A DNA stretch of 19,678 bases, from assembly GCA_002314885.1 (NCBI GenBank), contig DCHT01000008.1:1-19678 (forward strand), given 5' to 3'. The translations under genes and the position numbers were made by a program. Positions within the stretch are counted from its first letter, which is position 1. Every line of letters starts with the position of its first letter. Below are positions 9,601 through 15,363 of this stretch, one piece after another. The notes beneath the pieces are model-generated. The model was not told the DNA's origin. It saw nothing but the letters and a program-made list of their open reading frames with translations, and did not search any database. This DNA is from Bacteroidales bacterium UBA1745 (GTDB lineage Bacteria > Bacteroidota > Bacteroidia > Bacteroidales > UBA932).

Positions 9601-9955
9601 AGCCGGTGATGACTACCTGGTCGAGGGTGGTGCTTTCGTAGTTGAGTATGATGACCACGTCCTTGACCGGAGAAGTGGTCACGTCATAGTCCCTGCTTTC
9701 CATTCCGAGGGCGGAAATGGTGACTAGGGATGTGCCAGAAGGGACGCTGAGGCTGAATTTGCCGTCGAGGTCAGCTGTGGTGCCGATTGGTTTGGCGCTG
9801 CTGCCTTCCGCTGCCTTGCAGACCACGCCGGCGCCGATGACGGGCATTCCGTCAGGGTCGACTACGGTGCCGCTGAATGTGATTTTCTGCGCAAGCAGCA
9901 TGGCCGATGAGAGAATCATCAGCAGCACGACGGATATATGCCTGAGCAGTTTCAC
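6632..9955 (-). CDS. SusC/RagA family TonB-dependent outer-membrane receptor
   Basis: The 1107-residue product is predicted to import a substrate across the outer membrane with energy from TonB-ExbBD, in complex with the adjacent SusD. A signal peptide ends around MLLAQ (residue 23). A CarboxypepD_reg-like domain follows (about 27-110, starting FSGTVVDPDGMPVIGAGV). Then comes a TonB-box-like segment LDQVVITGYAQTT, a plug domain containing KIRIRGTNNLSG and PLWVVDGVP, and ADDITIONAL family signatures IESITILKDAAAAAIYGSRA. The rest is a large beta-barrel that ends in the aromatic residue expected of outer-membrane proteins (GVSIGF). No STN domain is present, so direct control by an anti-sigma factor is not expected. 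The start is GTG at 9955; the next in-frame Met lies inside the signal peptide. It follows the nicotinamidase-like gene by 54 bases, with no clear promoter in between. Confidence 0.94.
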   Translation of the reverse strand: MKLLRHISVVLLMILSSAMLLAQKITFSGTVVDPDGMPVIGAGVVCKAAEGSSAKPIGTTADLDGKFSLSVPSGTSLVTISALGMESRDYDVTTSPVKDVVIILNYESTTLDQVVITGYAQTTVKRITGSVGILNSDTFKDKPISSVSTLMQGEIAGVQVQATSGQPGTQAKIRIRGTNNLSGSSTPLWVVDGVPLQNDTPSLSSEELAAGGFDNIFVSGVGGINPNDIESITILKDAAAAAIYGSRAANGVIVVTTKRGQAGRLKVNYSNNFTLSLRPQKNLDLMNSSEKIAWEQELWDEFSASRYQKAQTDNTVVYPVVGIVGQVRAGVDKFAGWSKEQQDAYLSGLSQNTTDWYSLLFRNAFSHNHHLSLSGGSEKATYYVSMGFNDDNGMLINNDYQRYNVSTNVTITPIDRIKLDIGNEFSFQKSVSPDSYVNPFTYAYFANPYEKAYNEDNSYAADNTYFSLGYYNGRGVEQVMPLDGFNIMKELDLNSTTTKNVANTIRGQLDIRIIDQLKFVGLASYSYSNNATDKKVDASTYTAFRDRLGYDDKSQTKLYGNITQNRANRSSYVLRGHFAYNQTFKEKHTLNVIAGAEIRGSDSNTTYTKRYNYDPVTGTSSMPSISGPADEWVKQVERLSGEYFTKIRYASFYASADYYLGKTLVFNASIRTDGSSNFGSDRQFNPTWSAGAAWHFGEEEWMKKQDVISHATLRAAYGYTGDVNTSAPHHLVMQYALQEYRYVNGVAYRLGSIPTAPNPELGWERTSDAKAGLDLGFLKDRINLQTEAYLRMSTDVVTSSQVPSTTGYTYVYYNSADLLNSGLEFTLSGKIIKTQDWSLNASVNFAYNYNKVLKYTPASKSITAKDRYVEGYPVGAIIAGKYVGIDETTGLYTYQLRPDATIYSATDLNKADNYRYYLGTTIAPYTGGFNITASWRMLRLSVSGVYSFGNKVYEKIDSPASYYNARHEGVSTEEVQTQYSDLYSNHLNVRKDRTDRWTVDNTTNTKYPRIYDYYGTKYNFSQTNPMDPNIVNSIYLKDVSYLRIKTIMLSCDLPDKWAKKAHLSSASLNLSMNNFITITGYDGMDPEVPGATYPTTRSISMGVSIGF

Positions 9956-9989
9956 TGGCTGTTTTGCTACTTTGCTGTTGCTACCTTGC

Positions 9990-10031
9990 TATTCGCAGAT
10001 GGCTTCGAATTATTCGCAGATGGCTTCGAAT
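9990..10031. repeat. Perfect 21-bp tandem duplication over the 3' end of the nicotinamidase-like gene
   Basis: Bases 9990-10010 and 10011-10031 are identical (TATTCGCAGA... to ...TCGAAT). The unit is 21 bp, so the duplication keeps the reading frame. On the minus strand each copy encodes FEAICE followed by a stop: the first ends in TAA (10010-10012), the second in TAG (9989-9991). The gene therefore has two in-frame stops, and the second copy is now non-coding spacer before susC. Between this repeat and susC the minus strand also carries three TAGCAA hexamers. Confidence 0.9.
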
Positions 10032-10384
10032 CCGGCCTTGCGAAGTGAGTCGCAGAGGGCTTTTTCGCAATTATCGGGCCCGGCTGAAAGTACATAGACG
10101 CTCCTGATGTCGAGGAGTTCGAGCACTTCGCCTATTGACTGTCCGGCTTCGTTGACTGCGTCCAGGGCTGCGGAGGCCTTTCCGAAGGTGAGGTCCTCGT
10201 TTGCGTACTGGGCGAGCTCGGGGCTGACTTTCCCGTCGCTCAGGAAGAGCACGGGCAGGGTGTCGAGGATTTCGACGTCCTTGTCGCCCTCGCCGCTGAT
10301 GTTGCCGTCGATGAAGGCAGCTGCCTTCTTTGCCTTTGCGTCGTCGAGCAGGTCGATGACGATGATAGCGGAATCTTTCTTCAT
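10010..10384 (-). CDS. Short isochorismatase/nicotinamidase-like protein
   Basis: The 124-residue product begins MKKDSAIIVIDLLDDA, like the first strand of the cysteine hydrolase (isochorismatase) fold, whose Asp (here D11) is catalytic. The C-terminal third, DIRSVYVLSAGPDNCEKAL...LRKAGFEA, matches the usual pattern 'tvyvcGvatDyCv.at..dA...Gf.v' with the catalytic Cys at C106. K69 in FGKASAALDAV is at about the right place for the catalytic Lys. Family members are usually 180-210 residues, so the middle of the fold is missing. The ATG at 10384 was preferred over upstream starts because these would run far into pncB; it leaves 1 base after the pncB stop. Location next to pncB fits a role in nicotinamide deamidation, but this is inference, and activity is doubtful given the length. 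Confidence 0.6.
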   Translation of the reverse strand: MKKDSAIIVIDLLDDAKAKKAAAFIDGNISGEGDKDVEILDTLPVLFLSDGKVSPELAQYANEDLTFGKASAALDAVNEAGQSIGEVLELLDIRSVYVLSAGPDNCEKALCDSLRKAGFEAICE

Positions 10385-10385
10385 A

Positions 10386-11873
10386 TTAGATGTGGAATTC
10401 CTTGATTTCCTTTGCGAGACGCTCCATAATGCCGTATTTGAGCTGGCTGAGCTGGTCGGAGATGTCCACCTTGTAGTAGTGAGGGTTGATGAGTCGCTTC
10501 TCACTAGGGCTGAGGTGGCTGAGGTTATCCTTGTAGTAGGCGCGCTTTTCCTCGAGTGTGCGTACAGGCACGCAGCGGACTCCGTCCTTCATAACCTGGA
10601 CCTGGAGCGGCTTGGCGCTGTATTCGCCCTTGACGAGGGTCTTGTATTTGTAGCGGTCGAACTCGTCGTAGAGGGTGATGGTCTCGCCGGCTGCGAGTAT
10701 CTGGTCGGTCTCGTCGCCGCGGAGGCAGGTCACGTCCACCTTGAAGATTTCGCCTTCCCTCTCATACTGCTTGCTGATGCGCCAGGTGATCTGGAAGCCC
10801 GGGTTGATGACCTTGATGCGGTCCTCGGACATCTTCATCACAGGCACGTCGTCGAGCTGCACGAGCTTGTAGACGTTGCCGAAGCAAGGGGCTGCCTTGG
10901 AGGTTGCGATTGCGTCGCCCACGCCGTAGGAGTCGATGCAGGCACCCTGACGCTCGAGGTCGCTGATGAGGTACTCGTCCAGGGAGTTGGTCGCGAAGAT
11001 CTTGCAGCCTGGGAGGCCGTTTTCGTCGAGTATCCTGCGCACCTCGATGGAGAGGTAGGCGAGGTCACCGCTGTCCAGGCGGACGCCGTAGCCGTTCGGA
11101 TATGTGTCGTCAATGCCGTTCTCCTTGAATGCGCGAATGGCGTTGAGGACGCCGCAACGGAGGGTGTCATAGGTGTCGATGAGCATAATGAGGGGCTCGC
11201 CCTGATGCGTCTTGATATATGTGTCGAAGGCCTTGTGTTCGCCTTCCACTGTGCAGCCGAATGAGGTCACGTAACTGTGGGCCATAGTGCCGGTGCTGCC
11301 GCATTCGAATATGGAGCCGGTCATCACATTGGAGGTGTTGGCGCAGCCTGCGATGATGGCGGCCTTGCCTCCGTAGATGGCTGCCCAAGGTCCGTGGGCG
11401 CGACGGGAGCCGAATTCGCTGACCGGACGGTTGGTCGAACGGGTGACGCGGGAGGCCTTCGTGGCCACTGCCATCTGATGGTTCATAATGCAGAGCATAG
11501 GGGTCTCGAGGACCTGAGCCTCGATGAGAGGGGCCTCCACGATGATGATAGGCTGGTTAGGGAAGACGATCTCGCCCTCGCGCATTGCGTAAAGGTTGCC
11601 GGTGAACTTCATTGAGGCGAGATACTCCCTGAACTCGGCGTATGCTGGTCCCGGAAGGAACTTCTCGAAGAACTCGGCAGGCTTGCCACCGAGGTTCTCG
11701 ACCATTTCGATGACCTCGTCCGTGCCGCTTACGACGGCCCAGTTGTTATTCTCAGGTGCCTTCCTGTAGAACAGGTTGAATACGGCTTTGCCGTCTTTCT
11801 TTCCGCACTCGTAGAAAGACTTTCCCATAGTGTACTGGTACTTGTCTGAGCAATATGAAATTTCTTTTACCAT
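10386..11873 (-). CDS. pncB: Nicotinate phosphoribosyltransferase
   Basis: The 495-residue enzyme makes nicotinate mononucleotide from nicotinate and PRPP with ATP hydrolysis, the entry step of the Preiss-Handler route to NAD in the cytoplasm. Recognisable motifs are SDKYQYTMG at the N-terminus, VSEFGSRRAHGP (residues 151-162), GSTGTMAHSYV around 192-202 with His199 as the expected phosphorylated residue, LIDTYDTLRCG (231-241) and YGVRLDSGDLAY (262-273). The length is normal for the long bacterial form. It starts with ATG at 11873 and is probably the first gene of the minus-strand run. The next gene begins after a single base and may encode a nicotinamidase-like protein. A divergent gene starts 55 bases away, so the promoter must lie in that gap. 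Confidence 0.95.
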   Translation of the reverse strand: MVKEISYCSDKYQYTMGKSFYECGKKDGKAVFNLFYRKAPENNNWAVVSGTDEVIEMVENLGGKPAEFFEKFLPGPAYAEFREYLASMKFTGNLYAMREGEIVFPNQPIIIVEAPLIEAQVLETPMLCIMNHQMAVATKASRVTRSTNRPVSEFGSRRAHGPWAAIYGGKAAIIAGCANTSNVMTGSIFECGSTGTMAHSYVTSFGCTVEGEHKAFDTYIKTHQGEPLIMLIDTYDTLRCGVLNAIRAFKENGIDDTYPNGYGVRLDSGDLAYLSIEVRRILDENGLPGCKIFATNSLDEYLISDLERQGACIDSYGVGDAIATSKAAPCFGNVYKLVQLDDVPVMKMSEDRIKVINPGFQITWRISKQYEREGEIFKVDVTCLRGDETDQILAAGETITLYDEFDRYKYKTLVKGEYSAKPLQVQVMKDGVRCVPVRTLEEKRAYYKDNLSHLSPSEKRLINPHYYKVDISDQLSQLKYGIMERLAKEIKEFHI

Positions 11874-11895
11874 TTTCGTTTAATGAATAATCGTG

Positions 11896-11903
11896 CGAAT
11901 ATA
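11896..11903 (-). promoter_or_regulatory. Possible -7 box for pncB
   Basis: Read on the minus strand, these bases give TATATTCG, one mismatch from the Bacteroidota -7 consensus TAnnTTTG. They lie 23 bases before the pncB ATG. No TTTG -33 element is visible at the right distance. On the plus strand the same gap holds GACATTTG (11916-11923) and AATTTTTG (11906-11913), each also one mismatch away, either of which could serve the divergent kinase gene. The box is weakly supported. Confidence 0.35.
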
Positions 11904-11928
11904 AGAATTTTTGCCGACATTTGCACTT

Positions 11929-13368
11929 ATGGAAGCACTCAAGAGCCTATTTGTTGCCTATAAAGGCAAGTCAGCAGACAAAATCGAGGCGTTGCCGCCC
12001 ACCGGAAGCAACCGCCGTTACTATCGAATCTTCACGGAAGACAGGTCATATATCGGTGTCGTCGGTACCAACAAGGCGGAGAATCTCTGCTTCATCGGTA
12101 TGGCGAAGCACTTTTCTTCGAAGGGCCTGAATGTGCCTTCGATACTCGCCGTGAGCGAGGATTCGATGCGCTACATCCAGGAGGACCTGGGCACATTCAC
12201 CCTGTTCGAGGCTGTCGCAAACGGCAGAAACTCAGGCAGTTACAGCGACGGTGAGAAACGCCTGCTGCTGCGTACCATACGCCAGTTGCCGAAGTTCCAG
12301 TTCAAGGGCGCGGAGGGCCTGGATTTCAACCTCTGCTTCCAGGAGAAGGAACTCAGCCGCCGCCAGATTCTCTTCGATCTGAACTACTTCAAATACTGCT
12401 TCCTCAAGGCCGTCCACAACGACTTCCACGAGGCCAGCCTCCAGGACGATTTCGACCTGCTGGCCACTGATATCCTCAAGGAACGCTCGGAGACTTTCCT
12501 CTATCGCGACTTCCAGGCCCGCAACGTGATCCTGCGTGACGGTGAGCCTTATTTCATTGATTTTCAAGGAGGTATGCGCGGACCGCTCTACTACGACCTG
12601 GCCGCCTTCGTATGGCAGGCAAAGGCTTGCTACCCGGAGGATTTCCGCCGCGAACTGGTGGCCGCCTACATCGAGGAACTGCGCCGATTCACTCCTGTGG
12701 ACGAGGAGCGCTTCCACACCCAGTTGAGGCTGTTCGTGCTCTTCCGCACCATCCAGGTGCTGGGCGCCTACGGCTTCCGCGGCTACTTCGAGGGCAAGGT
12801 CTATTTCACCGAGAGCGTGCCTTTCGCGATGGCCAACCTGCGCTCGCTTTTCGCCCAGCCTGAGTCGGCCGTCCTGAAGATCCGCTACCCTTATCTCTGC
12901 CAGCTGCTGGAGATGCTCTGCAACAAGCCGGAGTATATGCCTTCGACCGACGAGGACAAGCGTCTGACCGTCAAAGTCTGCAGTTTCTCCTACCGCAAGG
13001 GCATCCCTGAAGACCGCACCGGCAACGGCGGTGGATACGTGTTTGACTGCCGTGGAATGCATAATCCCGGCCGCTACGAGCAGTACAAGAAGCTGACCGG
13101 TCTCGACCAGCCGGTGATCGATTTCCTCGAGGAGGCGGGCGAGATCCAGAAGTTCCTCGACAGTGCCTATTCCATCGTCGACAGCCACGTGGACTGCTTC
13201 GTCCGCCGCGGCTTTGCCAACCTTTCCGTCAGCTTCGGCTGCACCGGCGGCCAACACCGCTCGGTCTACAGCGCCCAGCATCTCGCCGAGCACCTCAAGG
13301 CCAGGTACGGCGACGCCATCCGCGTGCATCTGATCCACCGCGAGCGGGGGATTGATGTGATGATGTAA
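11929..13368 (+). CDS. Amino-sugar-kinase-like phosphotransferase fused to a RapZ C-terminal domain
   Basis: The 479-residue product has two parts. Residues 1-335 form an APH/choline-kinase-fold phosphotransferase: an N-terminal TGSNRRYYRI loop like that of AmgK-type sugar kinases, the catalytic loop YRDFQARN (D194, N199; the usual His is Tyr) and the metal-binding IDFQGG (D211), followed by GPLYYDLA. Residues 346-479 match the RapZ C-terminal domain: SFSYRKGIPED, YVFDCRGMHNPG, TGLDQPVIDFL and the hallmark SFGCTGGQHRSV (436-447). In E. coli this domain binds glucosamine-6-phosphate and RNA. The ATP-binding N-terminal half of RapZ is absent, so the kinase takes its place. ATG at 11929 is chosen over an upstream TTG (11911). 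It faces a MurU-like gene, which suggests MurNAc/GlcNAc phosphorylation; the substrate is inferred. Confidence 0.85.
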   Translation: MEALKSLFVAYKGKSADKIEALPPTGSNRRYYRIFTEDRSYIGVVGTNKAENLCFIGMAKHFSSKGLNVPSILAVSEDSMRYIQEDLGTFTLFEAVANGRNSGSYSDGEKRLLLRTIRQLPKFQFKGAEGLDFNLCFQEKELSRRQILFDLNYFKYCFLKAVHNDFHEASLQDDFDLLATDILKERSETFLYRDFQARNVILRDGEPYFIDFQGGMRGPLYYDLAAFVWQAKACYPEDFRRELVAAYIEELRRFTPVDEERFHTQLRLFVLFRTIQVLGAYGFRGYFEGKVYFTESVPFAMANLRSLFAQPESAVLKIRYPYLCQLLEMLCNKPEYMPSTDEDKRLTVKVCSFSYRKGIPEDRTGNGGGYVFDCRGMHNPGRYEQYKKLTGLDQPVIDFLEEAGEIQKFLDSAYSIVDSHVDCFVRRGFANLSVSFGCTGGQHRSVYSAQHLAEHLKARYGDAIRVHLIHRERGIDVMM

Positions 13369-13370
13369 AT

Positions 13371-13488
13371 CTCCAACAGTCATCGCTCGCGTGACTGTTA
13401 GCGTGTTTTTGCTCCAACAGTCATCGTTTGCGTGACTGTTAGCGTGTTTTTGCTCCAACAGTCATCGCTCGCGTGACTGTTAGCGTTT
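13371..13488. repeat. Three tandem 41-bp palindromic repeats
   Basis: Units begin at 13371, 13412 and 13453, an exact 41-base period. Each contains the inverted repeat AACAGTCA / TGACTGTT around a 9-base loop (TCGCTCGCG; TCGTTTGCG in the second copy), then a spacer TGTTTTTG before the next unit. Only two substitutions separate the copies, so the array is recent or kept homogeneous. It starts 3 bases after the stop of the kinase-RapZ gene. The same sequence is found inside the MurU-like gene at 14164-14218. The array could form several alternative hairpins in RNA. Confidence 0.9.
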
Positions 13489-13493
13489 GAAAA

Positions 13494-13558
13494 AAATATC
13501 GCCCCTCAGACCGCCTCGCAGAGAAAAATGTCTCGGCTACGTCTGAGGGGCGATATTT
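13494..13558. terminator. Long hairpin between convergent genes, likely bidirectional terminator
   Basis: Bases 13494-13511 and 13541-13558 are perfect 18-bp inverted repeats (AAATATCGCCCCTCAGAC and its complement) around a 29-base loop. The outer arms are A/T-rich, with an A run on the left (13488-13496) that becomes a U run on the minus strand, and TATTTAT on the right. It sits between the ends of two convergent genes, 126 bases after the kinase stop and 41 bases after the MurU-like stop. The loop is longer than in a standard intrinsic terminator, so it could instead be a repeat element or small structured RNA. Confidence 0.65.
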
Positions 13559-13598
13559 ATAATGGTCTCGCCTGCAACGGAGGCGACGAGTTTGAGGG

Positions 13599-14420
13599 CT
13601 ATCCTATGAACTTCTCGGCCTCGGCGAGGCTGTCGATCTTGCCGACGTCGAGCATCTTGAAGTCGGCCGGGATGTAGCCGTAGATGGGGTGCTCGGCGGC
13701 GACGGCGAGATAGAAGTCGATGATGGAGAACTTCTCTGGAACGGCCTCCTGATGCAGTGTGGCGGGATTTTCCATAAGAGGGAAGACCTCGGGTGACATC
13801 AGATGTATGCCCGAGAAGGCGAGCTTGCGGCAGGCCTCCACGTCGAGATTTTCGAATGGGGTGCGGACCTCGCCGGTCTTTACATTGGTCCATCCAACGA
13901 GGCGCATATCGTCGTCAAAAAGAAGGTAGCGGCTGGTCGCCCTTTCGCTGACCACGAGGGTCGCCAACGGTGCCGCCTCGCCCTTGTGCAGTGCACTGAC
14001 CATTTTCATTTGATGCGCTGCCGCGAATTCCACCAGATTGAGGTTGGAGAGTATGTCCACGTTGTGTACGAGGAAGGGTTCCGTGCCGTCCAGATACTGC
14101 CTTGCGTGCCTGATGCCGCCGCCCGTTTCGCGTAGCAGGTCGGTCTCGTCTGAGACGTGTATCTGACTGTTGGAGCTGTTTTGGCTCCAACAGTCATCGC
14201 TCGCGTGACTGTTGGCGCTAAAATCATCGAGAAAGTCGACGATCTGCCCAGCGAAGTGGTGGACGTTGACGGTGATGTCGTCGAAGCCGGCGGCGCGAAT
14301 CTTGGTCAGGACGTGCCACAACAGCGGTTTGCCGCAGACCGGCACCATAGCCTTGGGCATAGTGTCGGTGAGGGGTTTGAGCCTGGTGCCGAGACCAGCT
14401 GCGAAGATCATCGCTTTCAT
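13599..14420 (-). CDS. MurU-like sugar-1-phosphate nucleotidyltransferase with an in-frame repeat insertion
   Basis: The 273-residue product has the NTP-transferase signature FAAGLGTRLKPLTDTMPKAM followed by VCGKPL (residues 6-32), then VNVHHFAGQIVDFLDD, SDETDLLRETGGGIRHA (90-106) and the metal-binding HNVDIL (about 118-123). It resembles MurU, which makes UDP-MurNAc from MurNAc-1-phosphate in peptidoglycan recycling. Residues 68-86 (SANSHASDD...SNSQ) are encoded by a copy of the palindromic repeat found downstream and appear as a polar insertion between the conserved FLDD and IHVSDET. Relatives, as remembered, have a much shorter loop here, so the protein probably tolerates it. It lies 9 bases after the CPBP protease gene, in the same operon. 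Nucleotidyltransferase is certain; MurU substrate is inferred from the facing AmgK-like kinase. Confidence 0.85.
   Translation of the reverse strand: MKAMIFAAGLGTRLKPLTDTMPKAMVPVCGKPLLWHVLTKIRAAGFDDITVNVHHFAGQIVDFLDDFSANSHASDDCWSQNSSNSQIHVSDETDLLRETGGGIRHARQYLDGTEPFLVHNVDILSNLNLVEFAAAHQMKMVSALHKGEAAPLATLVVSERATSRYLLFDDDMRLVGWTNVKTGEVRTPFENLDVEACRKLAFSGIHLMSPEVFPLMENPATLHQEAVPEKFSIIDFYLAVAAEHPIYGYIPADFKMLDVGKIDSLAEAEKFIG
14164..14218. repeat. Palindromic repeat inside the MurU-like coding sequence
   Basis: Three alternating arms are present: TGACTGTTGGAGC (14164-14176), GCTCCAACAGTCA (14184-14196) and TGACTGTTGGCGC (14206-14218). The first two are perfect 13-bp inverted repeats around a 7-base loop (TGTTTTG). 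The second and third are separated by TCGCTCGCG, the same loop as in the intergenic array at 13371-13488. It is therefore one and a half units of the same element. The reading frame stays open through it. Confidence 0.92.
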
Positions 14421-14429
14421 CGTTCTGCG

Positions 14430-15359
14430 TTATTCCGCCCCGAGAGGCATCTCAGGGGTGATTTCCTCGTTGCTGCCCTTAGGGGTGAGAGGCTTCACTT
14501 TGCTGAGCATATAGATGGTGAAGGCGGAGACGATGAAGCCGCCGGCGATCACTGCGGCGTAGGCCCAGTTGTTCGCTATCATATCCTTGAGGGTGTCAAA
14601 TTCGTCGATGCCCGGGATGCGGCTGACGATGATGCTGAAAGTGTTGTTGACGCAGTGCATCAGCATCGTGAGCTTGAGGGAGCCGGTGATGTAGTAGACC
14701 CAGCCGAGGAGGCAGCCGAGGATGAATGCGACGGAGCCCTGCCAGATGTTGCCGTGGATGAGTCCGAAGAAGGCTGCGGAGATCAGGATGGCCACTGCCG
14801 GATGCAGTTTGCGGAGCAGGCAGCGGAGCATAATTCCCCTGCAGAGCCACTCTTCGAAGAACGGAGCGAAGATGCTGGCGGCGAGTATGCTGACCCAGAG
14901 AGGACCCTTTGAAATGGCCTCCAGGGCCATTTTTGTCTTCTCGTCGACCTCTGGCATCATAGCGGTAAGCGGGTCGGTGATGATGACCATTCCGAGCATT
15001 GCCATAGATGCGAGCACTGCCACTTTCCAGCCGCCGAGGGGTTTGAAATTGTCGCCGTCGATGCGGTAGCCGTTGACGAAGAGGCGCTTGCTGGAGCCGA
15101 CTGCAGATGCATAGAGCATAGCAGGGATGAACATAATCGGATAGACGATCACGGTCGCGCCGTAGGTGAGGAAGAATCCCTCAGGCAGGTAACCCTTGCC
15201 CTGAAGGCTCGCGATGACCACTCCGACTGCGGTTGCGATGATCCAGCCGAGGAGGAACATTCCCAGGAAACCGAGAAGTCCGCCCCAACCCGGGGTGTAC
15301 CAGCTAAATGAGGAAAGCAGGTCAAACGACCTGCTCTTGCTTCTTTTGATGAATCCCAT
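14430..15359 (-). CDS. CPBP family intramembrane metalloprotease (Rce1/Abi-like)
   Basis: The 309-residue product is a polytopic membrane protein with the three motifs of the CPBP family: FEEWLCRG (E169, E170, R174), FFGLIHGN (H202) and HCVNN (H235, N239). These residues form the metal site of Rce1-type proteases. Hydrophobic segments lie at about 26-50, 65-88, 112-130, 155-168, 188-203, 208-228 and 265-285. ATG at 15359 is chosen because it leaves 4 bases after the upstream gene, whereas the longer frame would run 59 bases into that gene. Bacterial members often process or protect secreted peptides, but no peptide substrate is visible nearby. The gene lies between two nucleotidyltransferase genes in one operon. 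An 8-bp hairpin falls in codons 9-15. Confidence 0.88.
   Translation of the reverse strand: MGFIKRSKSRSFDLLSSFSWYTPGWGGLLGFLGMFLLGWIIATAVGVVIASLQGKGYLPEGFFLTYGATVIVYPIMFIPAMLYASAVGSSKRLFVNGYRIDGDNFKPLGGWKVAVLASMAMLGMVIITDPLTAMMPEVDEKTKMALEAISKGPLWVSILAASIFAPFFEEWLCRGIMLRCLLRKLHPAVAILISAAFFGLIHGNIWQGSVAFILGCLLGWVYYITGSLKLTMLMHCVNNTFSIIVSRIPGIDEFDTLKDMIANNWAYAAVIAGGFIVSAFTIYMLSKVKPLTPKGSNEEITPEMPLGAE
15316..15335 (-). other. Strong hairpin early in the CPBP gene
   Basis: AGCAGGTC (15316-15323) and GACCTGCT (15328-15335) form a perfect 8-bp stem with a 4-base loop. In the transcript it begins 24 bases after the first base of the start codon. It could slow translation or lower read-through into the downstream genes, or be chance, since it encodes SRSFDLL-type residues in a poorly conserved N-terminus. 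Confidence 0.5.
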
Positions 15360-15363
15360 AGAC

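Noticed and set aside
9956..10009. Promoter for susC in the gap behind the nicotinamidase-like gene
   Set aside because: No TAnnTTTG box was found on the minus strand; the TAGCAA repeats do not match a known Bacteroidota promoter element. Transcription from pncB remains the simpler reading.
12232..13458. Minus-strand open frame of 408 residues that starts in the palindromic array and runs opposite the kinase-RapZ gene
   Set aside because: The plus-strand frame carries clear kinase and RapZ motifs. The antisense product has no recognisable motif, and its start is just the repeat being open in that frame.
13371..13488. CRISPR array
   Set aside because: The 41-bp units are nearly identical over their whole length, so there are no unique spacers, and no cas genes lie nearby.
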